Source: Chitinophaga sp. HK235 (GTDB lineage: Bacteria > Bacteroidota > Bacteroidia > Chitinophagales > Chitinophagaceae). From it: a stretch of 64,000 bases of DNA. A program made the position numbers and the translations under genes. The notes under the pieces were generated by a model, which had not been told where the DNA came from, made no database searches, and saw only the letters and a program-made list of their open reading frames with translations. This document shows positions 53,065 to 62,250 of the stretch, one piece after another. Within the stretch, counting starts at the first letter, position 1, and each line of letters opens with the position of its first letter. Where the stretch lies: positions 1,798,001 through 1,862,000 of the forward strand of contig NZ_CP073766.1 of assembly GCF_018255755.1 (NCBI RefSeq), given 5' to 3'.

Positions 53065-54543
53065 ATGAAAAAAACAGTATTTAAAGAACTGTGTTTCGCG
53101 TCGGTACTGATACTCCTGCTAGCAGGCTGTACTAAAAAATTTGATGAGATCAACCAGGACCCGAATAATCCTAAAACTACAGATCCGGGCTACCTGCTGG
53201 TCTCTGCCGAGAAAAAAGCCATAGATAACATCTGGAACGAATGGAACAACGGACGTACCGGTATGCATTACGCCCAATACTGGTCTGCCACCACCTACTC
53301 CAATGAAAGCCGCTACCAGATCCGTGAAAACCGGAATAATGAATTCTGGAACATTATGTATGCCGGCTCCATAAAAGATCTTAACGAAATCATTAAAATC
53401 AATAAGGAAAAACCTTTCGATTATTCTCCCAACCAGATAGCCATCGCTGAAATCATGAAAGCATGGACCTATCATATGCTGGTGGACGTATATGAAGATA
53501 TTCCCTACAAATTATCACAGGGCGGCCTTGACCAGCCCAACAGCCCATACGACAAGGCTATTACCATCTACACCGATCTCCTGAAAATACTGGGAGACCA
53601 GGTGGCCAAACTGGACCCTTCCAAAGGATCATTCCCTGCCAAAACAGATATCATCTATAACGGGGATGTCAATAAGTGGAAACGTTTTGCCAACTCGCTC
53701 CGGCTTCGTATAGCTATGCGGGTTAGTGATGTTCCCGCTATGCAAACGCTCGTCAACCAGGCCATCAACGATGCCGTAACCTCCGGGGTGTTCACTTCCA
53801 ATGCAGACAATGCCCTATTCAGGTATGTGGAAGCTCCCCCGAACAATAATACACTGAATGAATCCTATAAATCACGTGTCGATTTCTGCATGTGCAAAAC
53901 AATGGTAGACTACATGCTCGACATCAATGATCCCCGACTGCCCATTTATGCAGCACCTGCAAAAGACAATGGCAGGTATATTGGCAAACCATACGGATTA
54001 AACCAGCAGAATGGGGAAACGATCCCCAACAGCGCCATCTCATTGCCCGGCAGCGCTGTGCTGGACGCTAAAGCCCCCGGCGTTTATATGGACTACGCCG
54101 AGGTGGAATTTATACTTGCTGAAGCTATAGAGAGAAACATCATTAGCGGCTCTGCCGAAGATCATTACAAAAAAGGGATCAGGGCTTCCCTGGAAGACCG
54201 CGGCGTTCCGCCCTCCGGCATTGATCCTTACATCGCCGGTGTACCCTACAATGGCGGCCAATGGAAGAATGTAATCGGTACACAAAAATGGATTGCCATG
54301 TACATGCAGGGACTGGAAGGATGGTTTGAAAGACTGAGGCTCGACATCAAAAAACCTAATGGACAGGATCTGTTCGTGGCCCCCGTTGACGGCTCACTCG
54401 ACCGTGATGTAACCGTAGTACCCACCCGCATGACATATCCCGTAGATGAACAACAGCTGAATAAAAGCAACTACGACAAAGCTGTTCAGGCTATCGGCGG
54501 AAAAGACAGCAAAGCTGCCAAACATTTCTGGGATCTTTATTAA
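53065..54543 (+). CDS. SusD-family lipoprotein (SusD_2-like)
   Basis: A 492-aa outer-membrane lipoprotein with a signal ending LLAGCTKKFDEIN (Cys about residue 22). The NQDPNNP stretch after the Cys and the helical architecture (WTYHMLVDVYEDIPYKLSQ) indicate the SusD_2 subfamily, common with peptide- or small-molecule-type SusC partners. It caps the SusC pore. A terminator follows. Confidence 0.93.
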   Translation: MKKTVFKELCFASVLILLLAGCTKKFDEINQDPNNPKTTDPGYLLVSAEKKAIDNIWNEWNNGRTGMHYAQYWSATTYSNESRYQIRENRNNEFWNIMYAGSIKDLNEIIKINKEKPFDYSPNQIAIAEIMKAWTYHMLVDVYEDIPYKLSQGGLDQPNSPYDKAITIYTDLLKILGDQVAKLDPSKGSFPAKTDIIYNGDVNKWKRFANSLRLRIAMRVSDVPAMQTLVNQAINDAVTSGVFTSNADNALFRYVEAPPNNNTLNESYKSRVDFCMCKTMVDYMLDINDPRLPIYAAPAKDNGRYIGKPYGLNQQNGETIPNSAISLPGSAVLDAKAPGVYMDYAEVEFILAEAIERNIISGSAEDHYKKGIRASLEDRGVPPSGIDPYIAGVPYNGGQWKNVIGTQKWIAMYMQGLEGWFERLRLDIKKPNGQDLFVAPVDGSLDRDVTVVPTRMTYPVDEQQLNKSNYDKAVQAIGGKDSKAAKHFWDLY

Positions 54544-54575
54544 TATACCATTGAGAATATAGAGACGGTCATAAG

Positions 54576-54612
54576 AAAGGGCCGGTCTTCGCAGGAAGGC
54601 CGGCCTTATTTT
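54576..54612 (+). terminator. Intrinsic terminator after the SusCD pair
   Basis: An imperfect GC-rich stem (AAGGGCCGGTCTT with AAGGCCGGCCTT) closes a short CGCAGG loop and is followed by ATTTTAT. It lies about 32 bp after the SusD stop and separates SusCD from the methyltransferase. Confidence 0.7.
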
Positions 54613-54750
54613 ATCACCGGATTATTTTATTCCATATTTCTGCTTTATATTCGTTTTATTCAAAGATTGCAAGGCTTTATCCATAGCACCAATCTTCTTA
54701 AGGAAGGCATCCTTCATATTGTTATTTCTCTAAAATTAAACTCAAGACAC

Positions 54751-55557
54751 GTGACTGACCCAAACACCTATTTTTCTGTGAACAAAGAACTGTGGAACAA
54801 CAAGACGGATGTCCACATGAAATCAGCATTTTATAATCTGGACAAATTTAAAGCCGGGAGCACATCCTTAAACCCAATAGAAATCCATGAATTAGGAGAT
54901 GTATCTGGCAAAAAGCTCCTTCACCTGCAATGCCATTTTGGAATGGATACGATCTCATGGTCCAGACTGGGAGCGATTACTACCGGCCTTGATTTCTCTG
55001 ACAAGGCGATAACTGCCGCAAAAAACCTCGCATCGGAACTTGGGGCAAACAGCCAGTTTGTTTGTAGTAATGTCTATGATGCCGGTCTGCATATTACAGA
55101 CAAATTTGATATTGTATTTACCTCCTATGGAACGATCGGCTGGCTGCCTGACCTGGACAGATGGGCTGCAGTAATAGTGGAACGACTTAAGCCCGGAGGA
55201 ATTTTTTATATGGTCGATTTTCATCCCATAGTATGGATGTTTGATGAAGAATTTTCTTATTTCAAATATCCATATTTTAATACCGGCGAGCCCATAGAAG
55301 AAGAAAATTCAGGTACATATGCCGACAGGGAAGCAGATCTTAAGGATAAGGAATATGGATGGAATCATAGTCTCAGTGACATCCTGAATGCATTAATCAA
55401 AGCGGGTCTGACCATCAGCTTTTTTAATGAACATGCAACATCACCCTATGAATGTTTCAGTAACATGGTGAAAACAGGACCGGATTCCTATCAGATTGCA
55501 TCCATGAAAAATAAAATACCACTGCTGTATTCCATCAAAGCCGTGTACAATCAGTAA
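54751..55557 (+). CDS. Class I SAM-dependent methyltransferase
   Basis: A 268-aa enzyme. The SAM-binding motif I reads KLLHLQCHFGMDTIS, followed by GLDFSDKAI and FDIVFTSYGTIGWLPDL (motif post-I and II). A C-terminal segment with NTGEPIEEENSGTYADREAD is family specific. I chose the GTG at 54751 (VTDPNTYFSVNKELWNN...), because the upstream TTG frame is unlike a protein; the start is uncertain. The target is unknown. It faces the biosynthetic cluster convergently and could be part of it, but it is not in the same operon. Confidence 0.8.
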   Translation: MTDPNTYFSVNKELWNNKTDVHMKSAFYNLDKFKAGSTSLNPIEIHELGDVSGKKLLHLQCHFGMDTISWSRLGAITTGLDFSDKAITAAKNLASELGANSQFVCSNVYDAGLHITDKFDIVFTSYGTIGWLPDLDRWAAVIVERLKPGGIFYMVDFHPIVWMFDEEFSYFKYPYFNTGEPIEEENSGTYADREADLKDKEYGWNHSLSDILNALIKAGLTISFFNEHATSPYECFSNMVKTGPDSYQIASMKNKIPLLYSIKAVYNQ

Positions 55558-55564
55558 CAACCTA

Positions 55565-55603
55565 TCGTCAAGGATAGGATTTCCTGACCCTTATCCTTGA
55601 CGA
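55565..55603. terminator. Bidirectional hairpin between methyltransferase and ABC exporter
   Basis: A perfect 12-bp stem (55565-55576 with 55592-55603) surrounds a 15-nt loop. It lies between convergent genes and may terminate both. No clear T run follows on either side, so activity is uncertain. Confidence 0.5.
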
Positions 55604-55626
55604 ACCGTATACCTTCCGGGAAATCA

Positions 55627-57261
55627 CTACACGAAACTTCCACTCGAAACTTCACTCAATACACCTGTATCCATTCGATACAATCGGTGTGCGACATGAA
55701 AATAGCTATCATCGTGGGTTATGGCGATAATAGTGCGCCCCTCGCTGATAAGGGCTGGTAGTATTATTTCATAAAACTTCCTGCGAAAAAGGGGATCCTG
55801 ATCTGCAGCCCATTCATCCAGTACCAATACCGGCCTGTTTTCCATCAGTGCCGCTATCAATGCCAGCCTTTTGCGCTGACCTGCCGACAGATCGATGGTT
55901 GAAAAAATCCGGTCCGTCATTTCTACCTTATGTGTAATTTCAAAAAGCGACAGATACTCCCGGAATTGTGACAGAACGGGATCCGATACCCCGTACAGCT
56001 TATCAAAGAGATAATAATCACTAAAAACAACCGAAAAACAGGAAGTATACTCGTTTTTTCTGTCATCCGTAACTTCATGACCATTAAGCAGAATCTGTCC
56101 GTGGTCCGCAGGAAACATATGCAGCAGCACCTTGAGAAAGGTAGTCTTTCCACTACCATTTCCCCCTTGAATGAACGTTATGGACCCTTTTTCGATTTCC
56201 ATATTAATTGGCCCCAACCCGAATGAAGGATCTTCCCCCTTACTATCATAGGAAAATTCAATATTACGATAGCTAAGAGACTGAAATTCCTGGTATTTTG
56301 ATATTACAGGTGCTGCAGTGTAGGGTTTCGTATCTGGTCTCAGTTCTTCTTTCATTTGCATGATCCTTGCTGCGGCTACATTTGCCAGCGCAATACCAGG
56401 GATTTGCATGAGAATAGTCTCCAGAGGCTTCAGAATAAAGAGCAGCAGAAATATAAGACGGGTTACACTTACGTGGCTGCCTTGCAACAGATAATCTGAA
56501 AAACCAAACAGGAAAAAACCAATAAAGGAATAGTAGCTCAACTGAACAAAAAAGTTATTATTGATCATGCCGATAATTCCTTTACTATGGAAGAATATAC
56601 TTTCTTTAATGTCTTTCCTGATTTCTGAATCGTATATTTCCGTTCCTTTTGCAGGATTGATCTTTATCTCCTTAAATCCGCCCAGAATATATTCCAGATG
56701 CCGCACAAACTGTTCTTCCGTATCCCGTGCCCTGGATAGATGAGCAACGAAAAACTTTCGGTTAAACAGGTATAACAGCAAGCCTATGGTTACCAGCAAC
56801 GCAGTAACAATCAGCACTTTCAGCGATAATATACCGAGATAAATAATACAGCAGGCGAATACAATAATAGCACTGATCAGTTCCACAATCCCAAGGCAGG
56901 ATTCGGATAACACCACCACATCTCTCGTAAGACATGCATAAATCCTGCTTTGTTTTTCATTTATATCAGCATAATCGGATTTGATAATCATATCAGTCAT
57001 TTCAAGGCGGACCTGACCTAATTGCCGCTGCGTAAAACGAATGATAGCCCCGGATAACAACCTGGTTGAGACTACAAATATGAGCAGTAACGAAAAAAAG
57101 TACAGGGCGTCTTTCATACTACCACCATCTGCGCTTTTCCCTACCTGGTTATTGATTATTATTAGCAGGCAACTATTTGCAATTCCGGATATACATCCTG
57201 CAATCGCGAAATGCAGAAATTTTCTGAAATGAACTTTAAAGAACAGATGATACAGCGCCAT
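55627..57261 (-). CDS. Cyclic-peptide-type ABC exporter (SyrD/PvdE-like)
   Basis: A 544-aa half transporter. Six membrane helices fill the first ~300 residues. The nucleotide-binding domain has Walker A GGNGSGKTTFLK (about 366), signature DLSAGQRKRLAL, Walker B VLVLDEWAADQDP and switch AITHDD. This arrangement, with a single-polypeptide TMD-NBD and GSGKT instead of GPSGSGK, fits the SyrD/PvdE family that exports cyclic or lipo-peptides and siderophore precursors across the inner membrane. It is the last gene of the cluster, 18 bp after SbnB, and suggests that the product is a modified peptide. Confidence 0.88.
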   Translation of the reverse strand: MALYHLFFKVHFRKFLHFAIAGCISGIANSCLLIIINNQVGKSADGGSMKDALYFFSLLLIFVVSTRLLSGAIIRFTQRQLGQVRLEMTDMIIKSDYADINEKQSRIYACLTRDVVVLSESCLGIVELISAIIVFACCIIYLGILSLKVLIVTALLVTIGLLLYLFNRKFFVAHLSRARDTEEQFVRHLEYILGGFKEIKINPAKGTEIYDSEIRKDIKESIFFHSKGIIGMINNNFFVQLSYYSFIGFFLFGFSDYLLQGSHVSVTRLIFLLLFILKPLETILMQIPGIALANVAAARIMQMKEELRPDTKPYTAAPVISKYQEFQSLSYRNIEFSYDSKGEDPSFGLGPINMEIEKGSITFIQGGNGSGKTTFLKVLLHMFPADHGQILLNGHEVTDDRKNEYTSCFSVVFSDYYLFDKLYGVSDPVLSQFREYLSLFEITHKVEMTDRIFSTIDLSAGQRKRLALIAALMENRPVLVLDEWAADQDPLFRRKFYEIILPALISEGRTIIAITHDDSYFHVAHRLYRMDTGVLSEVSSGSFV

Positions 57262-57279
57262 ATTCCAGCTACATTGATT

Positions 57280-58245
57280 TTAAACGAGTGATTGTCCTGT
57301 TTTCATATGCTCGGACATATCGAAATAATACCTGGCGATGGCGATGTCGAAGATGGCCATCCCCATAGGATTAAACATGACTACACTATTTCCCGCATCT
57401 TCCAGAACAGCATCGTCCAGTAAAACCTGACTGATGTTAAAAGTCTGGTCCTCCGAAAGTCCATATTGCAGGTGCATCTGTTCTACATCCGTATTTTCAC
57501 GACAGATCTCCTCCCAGTCGTCCACCACCATTCTGTCAACACTCAGGAGAAATGACGGGTCATAATCCCTCAGCGAGACATTCAGATGCAGGGTACCTTT
57601 AGCGGGTATGCTATTAATATATCTACCGGAAGAGACGGTACAGGTAATCAATATTCTGCTATTGTCGAACACGGTTTGCCAGTCGTTGCAGATAACCACC
57701 TTTGATTGCAGGTGTGCCGGGATGTTTATCTCATCTGGTTTTCGCAGATCATAGATATAGATCTTATCCAGTTTATTTCCCCAGAGTGCATCAACCATGG
57801 ATAGATGCATTCTGCCAATAGGTCCAAAACCGATGATTCCAAAATTGATATTTTCACAGGCATTGAGCGTAATATACTTTCTGATGACTGCGGCTGTCAC
57901 TGCAGCTGTCCGGATTGCGCTTACAGTTGCAGTGTTCAGAATGGCAAAGGGAATCCCGGTATCAGCCTCGTTAAGTATGATAGTAGCATGTGCACGGGGA
58001 ATCTGATGCTGAATGTTTCCCGGAAAGCTGGCAATCCACTTTATACCTGCTGTATTGATACTTCCGCCAACGAATGCCGGCATGGCAATAATCCTGTTCT
58101 TAGGGTCACGGTACCTTAGATATGGCTTTACCGGCTGGCTGGTATCACCATTTCGCAACAGTTCCGACGCGGTCTGTATTACATCCGCCAGACCGTTCCA
58201 ATCCATTCCTATCTCCATTATATGCTGTTCACTAAGATATTTCAT
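57280..58245 (-). CDS. sbnB: 2,3-diaminopropionate biosynthesis protein, SbnB-like
   Basis: A 321-aa protein of the ornithine cyclodeaminase/mu-crystallin family. In the known pathway SbnB oxidises N-(1-amino-1-carboxyl-2-ethyl)-glutamate to give L-2,3-diaminopropionate and 2-oxoglutarate, using NAD. The Rossmann region includes NFGIIGFGPIGRMHLSMV and the substrate part HATIILNEADTGIPFAILN, given here in short parts. It overlaps SbnA by 14 bp, so the two are co-translated. The pair is diagnostic for diaminopropionate supply; the end product is not known from the sequence. Confidence 0.88.
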   Translation of the reverse strand: MKYLSEQHIMEIGMDWNGLADVIQTASELLRNGDTSQPVKPYLRYRDPKNRIIAMPAFVGGSINTAGIKWIASFPGNIQHQIPRAHATIILNEADTGIPFAILNTATVSAIRTAAVTAAVIRKYITLNACENINFGIIGFGPIGRMHLSMVDALWGNKLDKIYIYDLRKPDEINIPAHLQSKVVICNDWQTVFDNSRILITCTVSSGRYINSIPAKGTLHLNVSLRDYDPSFLLSVDRMVVDDWEEICRENTDVEQMHLQYGLSEDQTFNISQVLLDDAVLEDAGNSVVMFNPMGMAIFDIAIARYYFDMSEHMKTGQSLV

Positions 58246-59209
58246 ACATCATTTTATTGCTTGAGTTAATCGTTTTTTCCACCCAATCGCTACTATACAC
58301 CGTATCCAGGTAAGCATTTCCCTTATCAGGACAGATAATGAGCGCGGACTTCTGTTGGAGTCCATTTCCAATCAGATATTTCCTTGCAGCAGCATATACC
58401 GCTCCGGTTGACGCCCCTCCAAAGAGCATTTCATCCCGGAGCAACTGCCTGCATCCTGCTATGATCTCTTCTTCAGACAGGATCATATAATCATCGATTT
58501 CTGCCGATCTGATCATAGTAGAATGCTGACTTGATCCAATCCCTGACAGATGTCTGACCCCTGGCTTACTCTGGAATACCATGGAGCCTTCCACATCTAC
58601 TCCAATAATGCGAACATTCGGAAATTTCTCCTTCAGTCTTCGCGACACACCGGTAATAGTTCCTCCGGTGCTAACACTGATGAAGGCATAATCAAGATTC
58701 GTAAAGCTGTCACAAACCTCCTTGCCCAATGAATGATAGTAGCTGAGAAAATTATCTTCGTTCTCATACTGGTTAGGATGATAAGAGCCAGGATATATGG
58801 CCAGTAGTTCTTTCAGTGTAGCAAGCCTGTTGAGAAGGAAACCACCTGAAGAATCACGCTCTGTTACCTTAACTACATTAAAGGACAACAAACGCAATAA
58901 TTTTTCCTTTTCATCAGCAGTATTGGGATCAATTACCGGGATGAATTTCAGGTTGAGTCTTCTGCAAATCCCAGCCAGTGCGATTCCAAAATTCCCTGAA
59001 CTAGATTCAATCACCACAGATTCAGGATGAATCAGGTTTTTCTTTATGGCACTTTTGAGTATATAACAGGCTGAACGGTCCTTGACACTACCCATAAAGT
59101 TCTCAAATTCCAGTTTCGCAAAAAGATTACAGCCACTATTTTCCAGTTGAATACAGGGTGTATTACCAATTCGTTGTTCGATTTTTTCAATTGCGGATAA
59201 TAGAGACAT
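58232..59209 (-). CDS. sbnA: 2,3-diaminopropionate biosynthesis protein, SbnA-like
   Basis: A 325-aa PLP-dependent enzyme of the cysteine-synthase type. The PLP Lys is K43 in NFMGSVKDRSA. The substrate loop ESSSGNFGIALA and the phosphate-binding STGGTITGVSR are present. SbnA condenses O-phospho-L-serine with L-glutamate to form the N-linked intermediate used by SbnB. The neighbouring SbnB-like gene supports this over a cysteine synthase. It lies 24 bp after the aminotransferase gene. Confidence 0.88.
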   Translation of the reverse strand: MSLLSAIEKIEQRIGNTPCIQLENSGCNLFAKLEFENFMGSVKDRSACYILKSAIKKNLIHPESVVIESSSGNFGIALAGICRRLNLKFIPVIDPNTADEKEKLLRLLSFNVVKVTERDSSGGFLLNRLATLKELLAIYPGSYHPNQYENEDNFLSYYHSLGKEVCDSFTNLDYAFISVSTGGTITGVSRRLKEKFPNVRIIGVDVEGSMVFQSKPGVRHLSGIGSSQHSTMIRSAEIDDYMILSEEEIIAGCRQLLRDEMLFGGASTGAVYAAARKYLIGNGLQQKSALIICPDKGNAYLDTVYSSDWVEKTINSSNKMMYEIS

Positions 59210-59233
59210 TCAGGTAAAATTTTGGGTAAACGA

Positions 59234-60676
59234 CTATTGCAAATTTGTTTCCATCACAGCTGCATTCATTTCAGCATAACGCAAAAAATGATCATTCATC
59301 AATTCAAGGCGGTTAATAATAACTTCAGCGGGTTCGTGGATAGTAGTAATACGGAACCATGCATGTCCATTTTCCTGCGGCATTCCGAATACGTTGCCGG
59401 GTAATATTCCAAGTCTTGCACCATTTAATGTTTCCCGGAACAGCACATCACAGTTGCCACCAAAGAGTGCAGGGTTAGCCTTTGCAAAGATCACATTGCC
59501 AATATTGCCATTAACAACTGCACTGATAAGTGGTAGCTGGTGCAGGGCAGTAATAATTTTTGACATGCTTTCCGCCTGTACCGTATTACTATGATGAACC
59601 ATCTTCTTATAATGTTCAAATAGCCCATTATCCAGAATCCCGTCGAGTACTTTCTGCACATCCATTTTCACATTCCAGCCGGCGAGGAAAGTATCCATCA
59701 GCGCTACATCTTCAGCGACCAGCGGAGTCCTGTCCAGCATTTTTTTACGGAATAACAGATCGATGGCGAATACCAGACTGGTGTGATTATTATGTGTATT
59801 GTTAAAGAGAGAAGCATAATATTGATAGGCTTGTTTGATACGCGGATCGCCAATCATATATCCCATGCGAAGACCTGAGAAAAATGGTCTGTCTTTGCTT
59901 GCTCCGAATACTTTAAAAAGATAATCCGGCTTTTCTGTCAGGCTGAAGATCTCCGGGTTCAGCATGTTTTCATCCCAGATTGTTTCCTGGTAAATATTAT
60001 CAACAATAAGATAAACTTTTTTATCCTGGCAGGTTTTAACAATATCCACCAGCGTCTGGAGGTTTTCAGGCTCATAGGTGCTCTGAGCAGGATTGTTCGG
60101 GTATGTCAGCACAAGTGCCACAGTGTTTTCATCAATAGCTTCCGATACCTCTTCCACTGTTGGGAGGAAACTGTTCTCTGCTTTTGTAAGCAGATATTTG
60201 CTTTTACCACCATGCGCATTTACGATTCCATCATAAACACTATAGTTCGGGACACATAATACAACATCCGGCTTTCCGGCGAACCGCGGGCGCTCCATAT
60301 CAAATATGGATTTAAGCAAACTACCCATCACCCCGGTAGTCCCCATTCCGGATCCAACAGCGAGAGATTCCATATCCACCCCTTTCCCAAGAACGGTGGA
60401 TGCAATAGCCGGATAATTTTTTTTCAGCCAGTTATTGTACTGTTGAATCCTGGCCGTTTCAAGTGCCTTTACAAGTTTTCCGAGTTCGAAAGAACCATCC
60501 GGCGCACCATATCCATATGATGGTTTGAAAATATCCTCTACGATACCGGAATTTATTACCTCGCCGTAGATTTCACGATTGAAGTTAACCAGGTCCAGAT
60601 AGTCACACTGCTGATAGGCTGCAATTGTAAAAGCATCAATCAGTCTTGTGTACATGTCATTACTAAGATATTGCAT
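59234..60676 (-). CDS. PLP-dependent aminotransferase, class I/II
   Basis: A 480-aa fold-type I aminotransferase, larger than the usual ~400 aa because of a longer N-terminus. The PLP region has YPNNPAQSTYEP, LIVDNIYQETIW and the Schiff-base Lys near residue 261 in GASKDRPFFSGLRMGYMIG. It may provide an unusual amino acid for the product, or act on a keto intermediate. It sits between the COQ4-like and SbnA genes on the minus strand, with 29 bp and 24 bp spacing, so it belongs to the operon. Substrate unknown. Confidence 0.85.
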   Translation of the reverse strand: MQYLSNDMYTRLIDAFTIAAYQQCDYLDLVNFNREIYGEVINSGIVEDIFKPSYGYGAPDGSFELGKLVKALETARIQQYNNWLKKNYPAIASTVLGKGVDMESLAVGSGMGTTGVMGSLLKSIFDMERPRFAGKPDVVLCVPNYSVYDGIVNAHGGKSKYLLTKAENSFLPTVEEVSEAIDENTVALVLTYPNNPAQSTYEPENLQTLVDIVKTCQDKKVYLIVDNIYQETIWDENMLNPEIFSLTEKPDYLFKVFGASKDRPFFSGLRMGYMIGDPRIKQAYQYYASLFNNTHNNHTSLVFAIDLLFRKKMLDRTPLVAEDVALMDTFLAGWNVKMDVQKVLDGILDNGLFEHYKKMVHHSNTVQAESMSKIITALHQLPLISAVVNGNIGNVIFAKANPALFGGNCDVLFRETLNGARLGILPGNVFGMPQENGHAWFRITTIHEPAEVIINRLELMNDHFLRYAEMNAAVMETNLQ

Positions 60677-60705
60677 AATCAGGTTTAATTTATTGTAAGA
60701 ATTTT

Positions 60706-61260
60706 TTACTTGTCAGGAAACATTGTATAGGTAAGGTGCTGGACAGGAATGCCCAACATCTGCCGCACTTCGGGAAGAGACATTTTCAGATACTGATGAG
60801 GATTAAAATCTTCCAGTGAATGCAGACCATTCGTTGCCTTCGCAAGACGGACTGCTTCCAGAAAAATGTTTACTTCCATTTTTGTAAGTCGGAATTTACC
60901 AGGGTACAGGTAACGACTCGCAAACCTGAACCATGCCACTTCGATTTTTTTCAGGCTGGGAACACTACCCATAGTAAATCCAATTACAAACGCTTCATCT
61001 GCATTCGTAAGGCCCCGGCCAAGAAGACAATGTATAATATCATGATGATACAGGGTAACGGCACCTGATAACGGCAATGGAGAAGCGGGATTCTCTATCA
61101 GCCTGACGATCCATGGAATATGCGTATCCGGGGTGATGTCATACATCTTCATGTATCGGGTATAGGCTTCTTCCACAGTCAGGTGGCCATCTTCCAGCCA
61201 CGGGTCAACGCTTTCCAGAACGGTTACAGGTTCATTCAGGGTTAAATTTGTAGATTCCAT
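60706..61260 (-). CDS. COQ4-like protein in a biosynthetic cluster
   Basis: A 184-aa protein that contains the COQ4 zinc-binding signature HDxxH-X11-E: H73, D74, H77 and E89 (YHHDIIHCLLGRG and DEAF). COQ4 proteins act in ubiquinone biosynthesis, and eukaryotic COQ4 has been linked to oxidative decarboxylation of the quinone head group. Here the gene is in an operon with diaminopropionate, aminotransferase and dehydratase genes, so it more likely tailors an intermediate of the natural product. The motif is seen directly; the function is inference. Confidence 0.7.
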   Translation of the reverse strand: MESTNLTLNEPVTVLESVDPWLEDGHLTVEEAYTRYMKMYDITPDTHIPWIVRLIENPASPLPLSGAVTLYHHDIIHCLLGRGLTNADEAFVIGFTMGSVPSLKKIEVAWFRFASRYLYPGKFRLTKMEVNIFLEAVRLAKATNGLHSLEDFNPHQYLKMSLPEVRQMLGIPVQHLTYTMFPDK

Positions 61261-61287
61261 TTTAATACGTTAAGGATGATAATTTCT

Positions 61288-62229
61288 TCATTTACCAGTG
61301 ATGGATGTCAACTGATTCTCCGATACTTCCAACAAATAATATTTTTCAATTTCCAATAATATATTTCCGTCCCTGTCAGTAATGATAATATCTGTTTCCA
61401 CCCCACCTGCTGCAGGATGAAGGGTTGCATGGCAATAGTACTGTGCCGGCAAAGGGTGATAATACCTGATAGATTTGAATTGAAATGGCGCCAGCATAGC
61501 GCTGTCAAGCAAGAGTGTAATAGCCACGTCCAACAGTGCAGGATGAACAGCATATGTTTTAATATCTTCTTCGAAGTCCGGTGCCAACATTAACCAGGCA
61601 ATACCGCTCTCCTCACCTCTCCACAGCTGCCGGTGCACGTCCGTCCATCGTCTGCCAAATTTTAACTGATAGGAAGTTTCCGGATAGCCTGGTTTTTCCT
61701 CCTGCTGCTCCTTGAAATCTACCGATTGATATGCTGCAATGTGCCTTTCAATATCCATCCTCTCTCCTATCTGCGCTGTAATCATTTTTGCCATACCCGT
61801 AACATGCTCTACAACATCACTCCCTGTACGGGAAAATGTTACTGAAAACGTTGACTGGTCTTCATTTCCTGTGAAAAGTATTTTAAGTGTACCTTCTTCA
61901 TCTTCCTGCATCAGCAGTGGTTGGCATATAGTCAACTTTGTCACTTCAATCATGGACCAGTGAAAGTAAAGCCGGCAGGCCGCCAGGATCAATTCTACAA
62001 ATCCTGTAGCCGGTAGCGCCACCAATTCTCCAATACGATGTTCATGCAGCATCCAGTGGCTCTTTGCCGACAAGCTCAATTCAAATTCGCACTGATCTTT
62101 CCCCCGTCGAACATAGGTCTGGAAAAATACCTGCGTTTCCAGTGCTGTATCTCCCGGTAATAGTTCCATTGATTTTTTTTTATTTAAAACATCCATTATC
62201 TGATTCAAAACATATATTTTAGCTGTCAT
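61288..62229 (-). CDS. Stand-alone PKS-type dehydratase (double hotdog) protein
   Basis: A 313-aa protein with the fold pattern of polyketide-synthase dehydratase domains. The catalytic His lies in HEHRIGELVALPATGF (H64, P73), and HPALLDVAI holds the partner Asp (D234). In the usual HxxxGxxxxP motif the Gly is replaced by Glu (E68), and the last position of the DxxxQ/H motif is Thr (T238), so activity may differ or be lost. Domains of this type normally lie inside PKS modules; here it is a separate gene at the start of the minus-strand set. It may dehydrate a carrier-bound hydroxy-acyl chain in trans. An in-frame start at 62196 is also possible. Confidence 0.75.
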   Translation of the reverse strand: MTAKIYVLNQIMDVLNKKKSMELLPGDTALETQVFFQTYVRRGKDQCEFELSLSAKSHWMLHEHRIGELVALPATGFVELILAACRLYFHWSMIEVTKLTICQPLLMQEDEEGTLKILFTGNEDQSTFSVTFSRTGSDVVEHVTGMAKMITAQIGERMDIERHIAAYQSVDFKEQQEEKPGYPETSYQLKFGRRWTDVHRQLWRGEESGIAWLMLAPDFEEDIKTYAVHPALLDVAITLLLDSAMLAPFQFKSIRYYHPLPAQYYCHATLHPAAGGVETDIIITDRDGNILLEIEKYYLLEVSENQLTSITGK

Positions 62230-62250
62230 TAACCCTTAAAAAACTATACG

